A stretch of 64,000 nt of DNA from Epiperipatus broadwayi (lineage: Eukaryota; Onychophora; Udeonychophora; Euonychophora; Peripatidae), in the NCBI GenBank assembly GCA_028023455.1, contig JAQFVV010001035.1, positions 61,978 through 125,977 on the forward strand, given 5' to 3'. Under the pieces are notes generated by a model, which was given only the letters and a program-made list of their open reading frames with translations, had not been told where the DNA came from and made no database searches. Every line of letters begins with the position of its first letter. The first letter of the stretch is position 1. Below are positions 12,950-27,221 of this stretch, piece by piece. The translations under genes and the position numbers were made by a program.

Positions 12950-14735
12950 ACATTATACTAAAGAATTTATACTGGAGAATTTATGAAAAAAAGAAGGAAT
13001 ATAAAGATTTACAAAAATGATGCATTAAAAAGAATTGAATACTTTGAATTTTGTAAAATGGTAAGAAAAAAAGTTGAAAATGCTATAAGACAGTATAACT
13101 GTGAACTAGCAAGAAAAGATGTAGAAGAGAATAAAAGTCTCAAGAGTGTAAAACAACATTTTGGTATTGGTAGGAAAGTTATATCTGCAATAGAAAAAAA
13201 ATGGAATTATTACTAAAAAGAGAGATGACAGCATGAAATGGTTAGAAGACTTCTATCAACAATTATATAGTAATAAAGAACAAATACCTCCTATATCTAT
13301 TATATCTTCCGAATTGCCCAGAAATTTAAATGTAGAAGTGAGACGTGCAATTAAATTTATGAAAAAAGGAAAGGCTCCAAGTAATGATGGAATTATAATT
13401 GATATATTAAAAGAAGCAGGTGAAGAAATAGAATTTTTTTAGCAAAGTTATAATCCAAATGTCTAAATGAGAAAGATGTATTAGATGATTGGAAGAATGC
13501 AGTATTGATATTAATATTTAAAAAAGATGATCAAGAAGATAGTAGAAATTACAGACCTATCAGCCTTTTATTAGTTTTATACAAAATTTTTACCATGATA
13601 ATTGCAACTCTTCTACAGAGAACATTGGATTTCCACCAACCAAGAGAACAATCTGGATTTAAAAATGGTTTTAGTACAGTAGATCATATTCAGGTATTGA
13701 GAGAAGTTATAGAAAGGGCAAATTAATATGAGTTGCCATTATGCTTTGGATTTGTAGATTACGAAAAGGCATTTGATTCTATAAACATTTCTTCAGTGAT
13801 TAAAGCATTGGATCATCAAGATATAGATCCAGGAGATTATCATATTTTTAAGAATATTTATAAAATGCTACAGTAATAATTAGATTACAGAATTATACTA
13901 GGAAAGTCAACATTGAGAAGGATGTAAAGTAAAATGGGAACCTAAAAATTAAAAGTAAATGGAGATTATTTCCGTCATTTAGATTTTGCAAATGATGTAG
14001 TTATTTTTGCAAATAATGCTTTAGAGCTGCAGGAAATGTTGCAGTGGTTATCAGATGAAAGTAGGAAAGTAGGACTAAAGATAAATGTTAAAAAGATTAA
14101 AGTAAGCTTCAATGGATTTTTTTAAAATATGAAAATAAAGATAGATTATGATAAGTAAGAAGAAGTTAAGAGCTACAAATAGCTTGGTCAGAGTATTAAT
14201 ACAGATGAAAACATAATTAAATGAAATTAATCATAGAATTAAACTTGGTTGGAGTGCTTTTGGTAGAAATAACTTGATACTAAAAGGAAATATGCCTATA
14301 TGTTTGAAAAAAAAGTTTTAGAATAAATTTATTTTACCAGTGCTTACTTATGGATCTGAGACTTGGACATTTAATGGAAGAGCAATACAAAGACTTCAGA
14401 CCATTCAAATATGTGTGGAGAGATGCATGTTAGAAGTAACAAAAAGAGATTGAAAATTCAATATATGGGTACGAGAACAAACAGGTGTTATTGACCTAAT
14501 TGAAAAATTAAAAGAGTGAAGTGGAGTTGGGCTGGAATTGAAATCTTAAACTGGATTCCAAAAAATTGTAAAAAACCCAGAAAGAGACCATGTGTGAGAT
14601 GGATGGATGAAATAAGAAAAATATGCAGGGGTGATGTGGAGAAGAGAAGCTAAAGATTGGAGAAGATGGGTTGAACTTGGAAAGACCTTCATCCTGCAGT
14701 GAATTAATAATGTTTGATGTTGAATTTTCGATCAT
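12950..14735 (+). pseudogene. RTE-type LINE reverse transcriptase, degenerate
   Basis: A plus-strand LINE remnant split over frames. In order: a Lys-rich linker between endonuclease and RT (12983-13216), WLEDFYQQLYSNKEQ and the KKGKAPSNDGI block (13233-13442), FKKDDQEDSRNYRPISLL (13505-13726), FVDYEKAFDSI with the first catalytic Asp intact (near 13750), then LDFANDVVIFANNA (near 13980), where the second catalytic box is FAND instead of FADD. YGSETWTFNGRAIQRLQT and the C-terminal W/R-rich block run to about 14700. The N-terminal endonuclease is missing (5' truncation) and there are many stops. Dead copy; the same family as 10247-10452 and 62309-62765. Confidence 0.88.
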
Positions 14736-15897
14736 TAAAATAGAATTTTTATACAACACAGATTTTATATTTTTATTTAAACAAATCACCAAGAGTTGAT
14801 TTATGTTTTGATTGAGTGATCATGTGAATTGAATTATTTAGACACATCTAATTTTGTATTATCAAGATGAGATGAACTTAATTTTTCCTACTGTCAGAAT
14901 ATTTTTAAATATTGAGCAAATTATTTGGAACACTACAATTAAAACAGGCAAAACTCAATATATATATTGTGCCCTTTTGTATGGGTCACCAGTTAATTTT
15001 TGTGCTAATTTATTAAAAATTTTAAATTTAAGATATATTTGAATATGTGATGTTGATTTTGCTTATGGTAATATTTCAAAAGATTTAATGAAAGCAATCT
15101 ATGAGTATTTGATATGTAAAATTGTGCTAATATTGAGAGAGACATTTTAAATGATGATGATTATAATATATAGTTGGAAAAATGGCCATAGTCAATACTG
15201 CATGAATATATTTAATAAATAGGTATTTAAAGCTAAAAGTATTTAAAAGACAAGTTAAAATTAAATACATATATTTATTATTGATAAAATAATATTATAA
15301 GAGAATATAAATATTATTAATTATTATAAGTACTTAAATAGAAGATTAATATTTGATTTTAATAATATTGGATAATTATTTTAAAATCTATTATAATATC
15401 TTATTTATTTTAAAAATATTTATTTTAAAAAATGCAATTGTTAGTTTATTTTTAGACGAGGATAAGCGTTTCTTGTGTTGTAAAAAGAACAGATGTTATT
15501 TAAATATACACAAACATGCTTGGAAGTTATTTAGCAAAGTTGCAAAAATATTTTGAAGTCATGTTGTAAAATTTATAAATAATACGTGAGTTATCACGAG
15601 ATAAAAATAAAGATATTCAATGTAAAATATTAAATCTGATTTTAAAATATTGTTTTAAAAATATAACGTATAAAAAAGACTTAGTTTATTTTAAATAATC
15701 TTATAAAAGTTAAAATTAAAATCAAGTAAATAAGAATATTTTAAAACGTATTTAGTGGATTTAAATAAACGATAAAGATTATTTTAGAAATTTAATAATG
15801 TAATAAATATTAAATATTAAATAAGTCATTATTTATTTTTAATTTTGTGTTGTTGGTAAATATGTAAATAAGCCAGCAAAGTTGATTGTTTAATCTA

Positions 15898-15930
15898 CCA
15901 ATCAAATGGGAAGTTTCTTCCGGTATAAAA
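15898..15930 (+). promoter_or_regulatory. CCAAT box and TATA box of gLTR copy B
   Basis: CCAAT at 15898-15902 and TATAAAA at 15924-15930, 956 bases into the LTR. The stretch between them is shared with copies D and E. Confidence 0.6.
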
Positions 15931-18250
15931 GCTCAGGTCAATTGTTAGGAGAGGACTCTGTGATTGATTTTTCAAGTTAATTGTGTTATTAAAAAATAGC
16001 TAAGTAAATTTATAGACGCTCTTAAAATCAATTTTAAAATTACAAGAGTGTCATTGTAAATAATTTATAAAAGTTTTAAATGATAGACATGCAGTGTTAA
16101 CTTAAATTTTCCTATCAATCGTCTCTAAATTGAAGCTCAATTTACATGCAAATGGTCATGGGAACATCATATATAGTGAAAATATATCGGAAACTTTATA
16201 CTAGAAGTATGACAAACGCTGGATTAGTTTGGAAAGTTACAAGATGGAGAAAAGTAGTATTTTGGACAATATATAATTTTAAAAGCTAATTACTATTGAC
16301 TATTAGAAAATAGATATTTTAAAGAATAAAATACTTCTTTATGAAGAAAGTATTTTTGCAAGCTATAAATTTGAATATATATATCTTAAGTAAAGATATT
16401 AGAAATGAAAGTAGCTTTGAATGCTTGCCTTGTTAAGTCTTTATGTTTAAAAGACTGAATGTTGATAATTTTAAAGGCAAGTCAATTGAAATATAATTAG
16501 CTAAAAATTTTAAATAATTTAAACGCTGGTCGTTTATAGATAAAGAAGTTTATTCTTACCTGGATATTTTATGGAATGCGCAAATAATATGTGGACGTCC
16601 AAGTTAATTTAAAAATAATTAAATATAAATTTTTATAAACTATAGACTAAGTTAAAATAATAACTTTTGAATAATATTTTTAAAAGAACTAAACCAGGAT
16701 CCTATAAACTATTTTTAATTTTATTTTATTTCTTATGGAGGAATTAACTTTTATTTTGTTTTAAAAGAACGTTATCATTTTTCATAAACTTTTAAAAAAC
16801 ACGTGATGGACCGGAAACAGGAAATGGTGTTCTAGTAAATGTGTACCTTGGATTTTAAGAACTATTATGGTTAAAAGAAAACATCGCTGGAATTACGTAA
16901 TATAAATTCTATTTATTTATTTAATATAAAATTTAAATATTATTAATCTATTAAAAATAAGATAGGTACATTTCTTAAAATAGTAACTAAAAATAATATA
17001 ATAATTAATTGCATAAGTTTATTTTATAATTAATATAAAACGTAATATGTTAAAGAATGATCGTGTTGTATAAATGTGAATTATTTTATGAAGCTGTAAT
17101 TCCGAAGAATATTGGAAGATGGACTGGACATTAATTCATTATTTATGGTAAAAATTGTATAATAATAATAATTTTTATGTATTTAATATGTTTTCTTTAG
17201 ATCAACCAAATATTATGTTATTTTGAATGAATGTATGATTATTTTAAAAATACACACACATTATATTGGCAGTGACAGTTTTTATTTAAATATGCATAAT
17301 TTGAATTTATGACATAAATACGATGCAACATTACATAAGAAGCTTAGAAATAATTATATGATTCTTTCGTTAATAAATTTTGATATTGTTTTATGTTATA
17401 ATATTAGAATTATATTTATTATTTATAAGTAATTATTTTTTTTATTGCAAGTTAGGAAGAGAGTTAAAAGTCTGTATTTTATTTTGTTTATTGGATAAAT
17501 TAAGTTAAGTTTTATGTAGAAGTTTATGTTTGAATTAAAGGTTTACTGAAGATGATGAAGTATAAATAGTTTTGAATAATTAGTATTTATGTAAAGTAGA
17601 TGATTGTTTTTCCGGAAAGTTTAAATAAGTTTTAAAGGATGTTTTGTAGATAGAAATTTATTAGGAAGGAGTAGTATAACACATGGATTAAAGTAATAAT
17701 TTCACACAGAAAAGAATCATAAAATTTATCTAATATAGTGCTTTATGAATTTGAAATTGATGAATATTTTAAATATTATTATTTCAACAACACATATATG
17801 TAATGCATATTTGATAAAACCTGTAGCATGAATTGCATTAAGTGAAATATAAAGTTATAATCAATTATTTGTTATTACATTACACAGATACATTAATTTC
17901 TATTATAATATTAAAGTAGTACTAATAATAAAGTGAATACATACTATTACATTATGGAATGAATAACAGTAATACTTAAGTGATGTAGCAATTTAATTAG
18001 TAAAGTTTAATTGTTTACATATGCTACATAAATATTATTTACATAAATTTTTCTGTATAATAATTGAAGTTTATTGATATTTATTTAAGGTTTAAGTTTT
18101 AAAAACATACTTCAATATTATTAATACAGCATTTTAAAGGATGTATAATTACTTATTAGGAATATGAGTTAATAACAGTGTAAACATATTGTATTATTAT
18201 TTTCTTATTTTATTTTTCTTTGTTTTCTAATTTGAACTGTAAATATTGTA

Positions 18251-18283
18251 AATAAATTCTTAATCAAAGTTAATGTAAATAAA
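18251..18283 (+). terminator. Polyadenylation signals of gLTR copy B
   Basis: AATAAA at 18251 and 18278, followed about 20-30 bases later by a GT-rich stretch (AAGTGTGTCGAG) that is conserved in copies D and E. Confidence 0.55.
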
Positions 18284-19194
18284 TTTGTTTAATTTGTTTT
18301 AAAAGTGTGTCGAGTTCATTATTTTGCACCACAGCATTTGACAGCAGATAATTTGAACAAACATAATATTTGCACAATATGAATTTATTATTATTATTTA
18401 GAAATAAACACAATATTTTCCTGATTATCATTTATGAGAATTGTTTGACATTATTACATCATATTACAATGGTCATAGAGTAATTATAATGCATAATATA
18501 AGAATACAATATTATTTATTGCCACAGATTATCAAGTTGTAAGATTTTGATCTATTCTAAAATTAAGATACTATATGAAAATAAAAGATATACATATGAT
18601 TATTTATTTATTTAATACTTAATAATATAACAGAAATAGATAAGATTAAGTTATACCCTAAGATTAGTATTGAGTATTATTATTATTAAAATAAGTTAGA
18701 TGTATTTAGGTTTGATATAAAATCCCATATCATACTTATTTACATGAGTCATCATTACTTTAAGATAATTAGAAGAACCTGAGATTATTTAATTATATTT
18801 TAAAAATTAAAAGTTAAGATTTATTTATTTTATTATTAATAAAGATAATTTATTTTATTTAAAAAGCCATAAGAATGCTATAGAGGTAGTAGTAAGTTAA
18901 TAAGGAGGTGATAGTATTCTTATGCCATTGAGATAATGTCTTAGGAGATATTGACTCAATGTAAATCTACTTATTATTTTGTAACTTTACTTCATAGTCT
19001 CATGATTTTAATGAATACTTATTAATTAGTACATACTATAGAAATATATTGATTTTGATAATTAATAATAAATTTAATTAGAATATGATAATATAAAAGT
19101 AATTAAAAATAGATATACACATTTTTAATTAAGCAGAATAATTTAATTGAGCTAGTTGTATTTCAAATTATATTATATATCGAGAAGTAAGGGT

Positions 19195-19197
<3 letters not shown>

Positions 19198-19233
<36 letters not shown>
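19198..19233. repeat. (TA)n tract joining LTR copies B and C
   Basis: About 18 TA units lie exactly between the 3' end of copy B and the 5' end of copy C. Confidence 0.97.
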
Positions 19234-19236
<3 letters not shown>

Positions 19237-20218
19237 GCCCTTTTCTATAGGTCAGTAATAGTTTATAACAGTCAATTACTAAAAATTTTAAATTTTAGAA
19301 TATGTTCTTTTAATACATTAATTATAGTTTGTCGATTATATTTTTAAAGTACAATTTAAAGCTAAAGCAAATATATAGTATATAAAATTATGGCGAATTA
19401 TTTAAAAATAGTTATGTAAAGTTTAAAATATTGTTTCATATGGTTGTAAAAGCTGGCCATATTAAATAACACAGCTATAAATAATTAAAAGTATATTTAA
19501 AAATTCGATTTTAATAGTTTAAAAACGTATAATTTAATAAATGCTATGTTTAAATTTGTAATCATATTTAAATAGTCAAAATTAATATAGTATATTTTTA
19601 AAATAAACTTTATGATGGTGAAAATTATATCTAGTTCTATATTTTCTAAATTATTCTTCCAAATTTTTTATAATTATTTTATATAATATAATAAGTGTAT
19701 CAATTTTATAAATCTGGGCAGAGAAATAGATTGAAAATTGTCTGTCAAAGTTATTGATCATGTGACTTGTATATTACATACGTTCACACACGCGTGTTTG
19801 AATTAATAACAAAGTTTAAAATATTTTAAAAGTTATATTATAGAATTGGATAGAATTATTGCCTATCATAAAAGCAAATAATAATAAATATTAAGTTAAC
19901 TGTCATTATTGCATATTTAAATGATGTAATGTTTTAAATAGTATCATAAAGACGAATACAGTTATAATAAAAATTAAATATTTTATTTAAATAAAAACAA
20001 GATAAATTGAATATTAAAAAAAAATGGAATAGGTTATTAAAATTATTTTAAAAGTTATTTTAAATGTTTAAATAGTTTTAATAAAATAATAATTTATTTA
20101 AAAGTAATATTTTAAATAATATTTTGGGTTCATTACGTCATAATTTCTGATTTTGAAATATAATTCTGCTATAAATTGAAAATATGTAAATTTGTTCTCA
20201 AGCTAAAGTAAGAATTAA

Positions 20219-20254
20219 CCAATAGGAATAGGTATTCTTACAGACTATAAATAT
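20219..20254 (+). promoter_or_regulatory. CCAAT box and TATA box of gLTR copy C
   Basis: CCAAT at 20219-20223 and TATAAATAT at 20246-20254, about 1.0 kb into the LTR, at the same depth and spacing as in B, D and E. Confidence 0.5.
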
Positions 20255-23200
20255 GAATTGCATGGGGGTATAGGGGGAGATTAATAATGTATTGAAACCA
20301 GAGAAAGGTAAATTATAGCTATCAAAGAGATAGTATTTTAAAATTATTATTTTAGTCAATTTTAGTGCTCTCTCATAATTTATTTGCAAAAACTAAGTAA
20401 TATTTTAAAAGTAACTTGCAAAAAAGAGAGTGTAAACTAAAAAATATTTTAATAATTTTGTTTAACATGCTTTGTTAAATTTTTTAAAGTTCCTTTATCA
20501 GTCGTATTTTATCTAAAAATTTAACCTAAGCTTCGCAATAAAGGATGGATATACTACGAAATAAAATGGATATAAGTTGTAATGCTGAAAAAATGTTTGG
20601 AATATTTATTGATACAGCTTTATTAATATTTCACCGAAGAACTGTTTTGGTACATAAAAAAAACCACAGCTCGGACATTATACGGAGTCTAAAAAATGTA
20701 TTGAAACATATTATTTATAAGTTTATCTAAGATTTATTTTAAAATGGTGATAAGACAGTTATGTCTCATGAATTATTTTATAGAATATTATGTTCAAAGG
20801 AGTAAAGTGTTATATACTTTCTGAAGGTGGCATTTTTTAAAAGTGTTTTCAAGAATTAAAGAAAGAGCCCAGGAAAATATGTAACAGAAGCATTTTTTGA
20901 TATTAAAATATCCGTTCTTAGAATTATTTAAAAATGTATTTAGAAAAGATTTGTTTAAAAGTACTTGAAGTTTTTTATTATTAAAAGAGATTTATAAAAA
21001 ATACCAAATGAAAGTTTAAATGTATCAAGAAGGAAACATAGAAAAAAAGTGAACACATAGATGAATAAAAGATGGATCCATGGAAATACAAATAGTACTT
21101 AAAAGTTTATCGAATATTTTAAAAGTTAAATTAGATGGATTGATGCATCGGATACACAGATAATATTGGTAGAGAAGATTAAGAAGCTCCACAGGATTAA
21201 TTAATATTATGATTTAATAATTATCATCTTAAATACTAAAAGCAAGGATTATTTTCTATAAATTTTATTAAATGGATTAATAATTATTTTTATTTTAAAC
21301 TTTAACGCGCTTGGAGGAGAACATTTTTAAAAACTCTAGAGAAAATAATAAGCATTTTGGACTTATCAGGAACTATCGTCAAGAAAATATGTAACTATAG
21401 TTTTGATTCCTTTTTATTTTGTTAACCTAGTTTAAATCTAAATTTTTATATAAGATTAGGAAAAACATAAAAACATTAATTTATTAATATTAAAATTTTA
21501 TAATATAACAATCTAATAATTTAGCTAAAAATATTTTAATATAAAGTGTATGGGTGTGATTTTTTTTTTATATCTGCAATGCTCAAGTGGATAAAGGAAG
21601 CCTACTGAACACGATGACTAGATAAAGGTTATTGGTAATAATAATAACTATTGATAATTTATAATGTATATTTTTTTGTTTTCTTTAGATCATCCATAAA
21701 TTGGAAGAATGAAGTGTAAAAGTTTTTTTACTTATATGTACCGCATTTCATACAACATTTTAAAAAAACATTATGAGATAGGATTGATTTGAAAATATGC
21801 ATACGACGATTTTTTTTTTATTAGTGATATAATCCAACATAACAAATAATTATGTGATTCTTTTAAAATTTTCATGTTATTGGATATTCAAATATTGTCT
21901 AAGTAGATTGTATATGATTAAACATACAGAGCAATGAAGTAAGCAACTTTTCTTATGGGATAGTAAGATTGTTTAACTATTAATGAATTTTATTTATTGT
22001 TTTGTAAATGCAGATAGTTATTTATCGATGTAAGATGTGGAAAATCTTGAGAAATAATGTTGAGATAGTGGCTTGGAAGTACTTAGTGAACAGGAAACCA
22101 AGATGATGTATTTAAAAAGAAATAGGATGTTATAAGGAATGGAAATAATATTTAGTCTTTATGTGAATATCAGCATAGTTAACAAAGCCCTATGACTGAT
22201 ACACATTTTATTTGGACAGTGTTTATATTTCTTTAAATATTTGATGTTCTAATAAAGCTGAAGAAATAGCTTTAACATCGTCCCTGTACTAGAGGATATT
22301 AGGCAGGTAAATGTCATACCTCTTCGCACTGTACCATGATTTTGAGATATGTTAAGAGTAATACTCTAGCTTTCTTCCTTAATCCTATGCATCTGTTTTC
22401 GCTATCTTTATTTCATGTAACTGCATCGTTTAGTAAGATATGTTTAAGAGAAATGATAAATAATTTAGAACTTAGGTTATGCTATCGTTTTTGTATAAGA
22501 TTAGTTTATTTGCTTATAAGGAGTAGAATATTATAACTTAAAATTGAAGATCCAAAGTATCCTAAGGAAAGAAAAGAATCATAGAATATATTTTGAATTT
22601 TATTTCGGAAATGAAATATAAACTTTTTTAAAATAAGGTATCTAAACAAAGATATTTTCTTTAAAGTGATAATAATTTTAAATGCTTTAGTATTATTTTT
22701 TTTAAGAGAAAAATAAGTATTGCATATTTTTAAAATACAATAGTACAAAGTAAATTATGTAAACAATATGCATAGTATATTTTTTGTTTATTGATTAACA
22801 GAAATATATTGATGATTACACTTATATCATACTAAAGTAAGGCTTAAAGAAGAATATATTATGATTAGTAAACATTATACTAAAATCTAGTACTGAATTT
22901 TTGGATAATATTTTGTGTAACATCTTTGACTTTGCAAGATGAAATTTTTTTTAATATTTTGAGAAATCCATACTCATTATAAAATTTTGTTTTCTATAGA
23001 ATGTTTTCTAAGTATGAATTTTTTTAAAAAATAAGATAGTTTAATAATATTAAGGATAAAATGCTGTTGCTAATAAAGTAGATAAATATATTTGTAATAA
23101 GTTAACCATAATGAGAAACCAAATAGTAACATTTTTTTTAAATTTTGTCCTAAATCTAAATAAAGATATAATTGAAATATAAATTATTTTTTTTATAACC

Positions 23201-23255
23201 CGGTAGATCAAACTGTAAAGTAAAAAAGTTAAGGATATCCACTGTAAATAGTGTA

Positions 23256-23261
23256 AATAAA
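23256..23261 (+). terminator. Polyadenylation signal of gLTR copy C
   Basis: AATAAA in the conserved block, with TTTTGTGTCCGAG about 55 bases downstream corresponding to the GT-rich block of other copies. Confidence 0.45.
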
Positions 23262-25965
23262 TTGTTTATTTATTTGTTGTTAGTAATAAACTTTGTTAAA
23301 TTTTGTTATTTCAAAAATTTTGTGTCCGAGTTATTTATTTCTCCACATCACTGCATGAAATCATGATATATGCATAATAATCGAAACAAATATATAATTT
23401 TGCACAAAAGATAAATAGAGAATTATTTTAAGAATTTTAAATATTTTATTGGTATTCATTATAATTAAATAATCATAATCTTACATTATTTTATTGGTCA
23501 TAAATCAGTTATCACAATATTATATTAAATTATATGCTATCAGTTGCCACACATATTTTGTTTGTCAGATTATTAAAATGCTACCACATATTTATTATAT
23601 CATTACATGAAGGTAAAAGATTATATAAAATTATTTCATTATTTTATTATGGTAATAAAATTATAGTAAAAAGAAAAGATATACAGAATTAGTTAAACAA
23701 TGAAGAATATTATTACTGTTATTTATTATTATTAGTTTCAGTGTAGTAGATTATGACATAAAATCCCTTCTCATATTTTACTACCGTATTTTTAAATTAA
23801 CTTAGAATAAACTTTATGAACCTGAGATTATTTTATTGAGCTAGATTATTAAATAGAAGATTAAGATTTAATTATTAGTTTAATCTTAGTGAGTAGAAGT
23901 TATTAAAGTCGTAAGAATACTATGAGTTTGTTATTTGAAATAGTAATAAAGGGGGGATAGTGTTCTTATGCCATTGAGGTAGTATCCTGTGGGATATTGG
24001 CTCAATGTAATCTATCTTGTCACCTGTATTTTCACTTCAAGTCTCATGAAAATATTAAATATTTATTTAATATATTTTTATAAATTGAACCTTATTTGAA
24101 TTTTAAATTTGAGCTAGTGGAATATTTTAATTTTAATGCTGAATATTTTAGTTATTAATTATTAACTGAGATAGAACCTGTTTTATTTCATATCATATAT
24201 TATCTGGAAGTGAAGATGCATAATTATAAGATTAGAATATATATATATATTGAAACAGACAGATCGAAGAACCGATCTTCGTTTCATGTGTTTTTAAGTA
24301 CGGTAATTCGAACTACTATCCGCCCGCAGTGAGATTTGTCTATTTTCAGTCATAATAAAAAAATTAGTTATATATATTATGTTTTGTAAATAAATATGTA
24401 AGGTTCCGTATATAAATGTCACAAACCATGAAATAATATTCGTGTGTGCGTGGTTTGTGAATTTGTATCAATTTAATTTAAAGTTCATTGCGGGCGTATT
24501 TGTTTAAATTTTAGCTTTTTGTAAAATTATACAAAGTCGTTTAAAAATACTGATCAAAAGTCACATTCCGTTGATCAGTGTTTTTAATTAAAATCTAAAT
24601 TGCAAAATGTACAGAGTAATTAAATTGTATTCGAAATTAGTTAAGGAATTTATATGTGTAATTACTGAGTCAATTTAAAAATTGCGTATTAAAGTAAAAG
24701 ATTGCTGGAAACGGAACAATAAAAAGGATAATTGAGATTGTATGGTCAAGCTGAATGGCTGGAGGCTGGAAAAAGTAGGCGGAGCCTAAAAACAAAAATC
24801 AGGCGGAAAGGTCAACTGTGGCGATCTTAGAGAAAACTAACATTCTAACTTTTGAGGTCTTTGAGAGAGGTAGTCTCAAGACAGCACAGCAGTTGAGAGT
24901 AATTCAAACAAATTTGTTAAGAAGTTCTCCGGTAAACCGCAATGTTGATGGGCTAAGTGCCAGGAGCTGGTCTCTGCCCTGCCAATTTGGATCTTCGTGC
25001 CGCTGACTGATCATGTGTTATGTGCTTCATAATTTCCAGCTTCCAATCTCCAAATTGACAATGCCTTGCAAATAACTTTCAAAATGCGCGCCTACGTTCG
25101 TCGGAAATATAAATCGTAAGAAGCCAAGCCGGATGAAGAAAGAAGGGTAACTGTGTTACATGAACTTTTAACTTTCTCCCGAGCTTAATGTTATCAATCA
25201 AATAAATGACATGTAAGTTTTTATCTTGTTTATAATGATACTGTTTAACCTGTCAGTAAATTTTCTTTTCTTTTAATCCTCCGCTCTAGTCTTTAGAAAT
25301 AATTCATAAAAATTGTAATTAATAGTAATAATAATTCACATGAATGCATTTATATTTTTTTTGTTGCTTATTCCATAAACAAACGATGCCAATAGTAATA
25401 TTTCCCAACTCTGTGTAAAACTAGTGTATAATGATGATTAAGTTATTTACAAGTAATTCCGTTTTCTGAATTAAATATTCTTTCATATTCCGAGTTGGTA
25501 AATGTTAACTCACTTTATTATTCTATGTTAAGTTGTCATATAATTGTAATCTAAGGTTCAATCTTAAATATATAAAATGATTTCCGAGTATTATATTAAT
25601 GTCATATATGAAATAAGAAATAACTCACTGTATAATTTGATACTATCGCTACCGCCTGTCAACCTGGAGGGATAGGGGTTTCAGAGTAAAATTAATCAAT
25701 TATTGTTTTTGCAGTCAGTTTAATTCCGCTATGTTTTATTGGGATAAGGATCTCAGCCTGTGGCGTAGAAATAGACGAATAGATTCCAGCTTTTGTATAA
25801 TTTCTTTTAAAAATCCACTTCAAGTACTCGTCCTTCATGTTTGTGGCAATGCCTTCTCTTCGCTGAAGTTAGCGTCTCGCCATACTACCATTGGGGAAAG
25901 AAAGCAGTTTCTTTCCCAGGTAATCTCTTGGATCACCGGGTTTCGAAATGATCCCGGCTGGTTGT

Positions 25966-26486
25966 AGTGTCCCGGATCTACTTGGGGGCATTAAGCCTTG
26001 TCAAAGTACAAGCCGCCCGGTATTCCGTTGATGCACCGCAAGTGATTACTGTAGGGCTCTTGAATCCAGGCAACCACCCGTACATCTATCTCCTATGTTG
26101 TATTTATATAAAACCTCCTCCAACTGTTCGTCTACGTAACGGCTCGAGTCTATTCGAATAAAATAAGTTAATAAATAATCTTTAGATAAATATTTTTTCA
26201 ATGCTCAAATACTCTGATTCTCTTAGCCACCCCTCAATCATTTAACTACACAGCTATTGGCATGAGTTTGTTCACCAGATAAAATGATTACTAAAGACTA
26301 GTAGCGGAAGACAAGACGATTCATGAAAGTCTTACCGTACTGTTGAATACTATGTTTATATGCTTATATTTCTATTTTCTTATTAAACAATTTATTTAAT
26401 ATAATTTTGTGTCCTCCACCTTATTACTCTCCAAGTCTATTTAACCATTTTCTGTCTGTATTGGCAACTTAAATATATACGTTACA
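25966..26486 (+). other. Possible old solo LTR (TG...CA, about 520 bp)
   Basis: Starts TGTCCCGGATCTAC and ends CGTTACA, with a TATATAAAA at 26105-26113 and GAATAAAATA near 26156. No matching target duplication is visible at the two ends, so this is only a suggestion. Confidence 0.25.
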
Positions 26487-27116
26487 TGAATGACCGTTCC
26501 AGTATCTAGAGTCTAATAAATCTATATATCATTAACTGTAAGAATTTAGTCTATGTTCTGAGCTGAGCTAGAAAAGGGATAACCCCGTGCTGTTATAAAG
26601 TCATCATCGGTTGGTCATACCGGGGTTTGGGTTTGAATTCAGTTGGCGTTTGGAATGTATTCTTAAACGTGGACTGGGTTTGGAACTCGGGTACTGTGTA
26701 TGAGTAAGCGTGGTGGGTTTATACCGGTACAATATATATATATATATTGCCACACACAGCAAGCTAGAGTAATCAATGGATGCCAGAATGCTTGTGCATA
26801 AAATGCCCATCAAGTGCCTTCTCATCCAATACCCCCAAACTAGTGTCTGTATTATGGCCTTCATCAGTGAGGAGCCTTGGATCTGAGAGCACTGCACCTA
26901 GATCTTAAGATATAATGCAATCCTCCAGAAACCACCTTTTATCTCCATTTAACTACAAAACTATGAGACTTAAACTGAAAACACCTGAATGTTTTCAATC
27001 CATGCCCATTAGCTTATATAGTTATATGGGACTGAACCCAGTTCAATACCCATAAATTTTGGTATCTTTGGTTCTTTAATAACCATAGCCACCACTATCC
27101 TATTAGGCAGGATTCG

Positions 27117-27221
27117 TTTTAAGCCAATAAATATCACATGACCACATTCTCTTATACTTCTGTATAACAATACACAAGCATAAGAGGAGGTGGTCATGTG
27201 ATATTTATTGGCTTAAAACAT
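27117..27221. repeat. Inverted repeat with 29-bp arms
   Basis: 27117-27145 and 27191-27221 are inverted copies of a stretch centred on CCAATAAATATCACATGACC, with a loop of about 45 bases. It may be the end of a small foldback element; no target duplication could be assigned. Confidence 0.7.

Larger units (their letters stand above)
14968..19197 (+). mobile_element. Solo giant LTR, copy B (4.23 kb)
   Basis: Begins TGTGCCCTTTTGTATGGGTC and ends CGAGAAGTAAGGGTACA, the same ends as the LTRs of the complete gLTR element, and is bounded on both sides by TA tracts. Landmarks occur in family order: CCAAT and TATA boxes (15898-15930), polyadenylation block (18251-18310), the AACCTGAGA block (near 18780) and the 'cttatgccattgag' block (near 18920). 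It contains no internal region, PBS or ORF, so it is a solo LTR, probably left by recombination between two LTRs. Confidence 0.85.
19234..24220 (+). mobile_element. Solo giant LTR, copy C (about 5.0 kb, diverged)
   Basis: Begins TGTGCCCTTTTCTATAGGTC and ends at a worn version of the family terminus (AAGTGAAGATGCA). Landmarks are in family order: CCAAT/TATA (20219-20254), polyadenylation block (23256 onward), AACCTGAGA (near 23820), 'cttatgccattgagg' (near 23967). It is clearly more diverged than D and E. No PBS, internal region or recognisable ORF is present. Confidence 0.78.

Noticed and set aside
14508-14792. Minus-strand 94-codon frame
   Set aside because: Antisense of the LINE C-terminal region.
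26604-26897. Minus-strand 97-codon frame
   Set aside because: Contains a TA-derived Ile-Tyr run and no family motif; no promoter or splice context could be supported.
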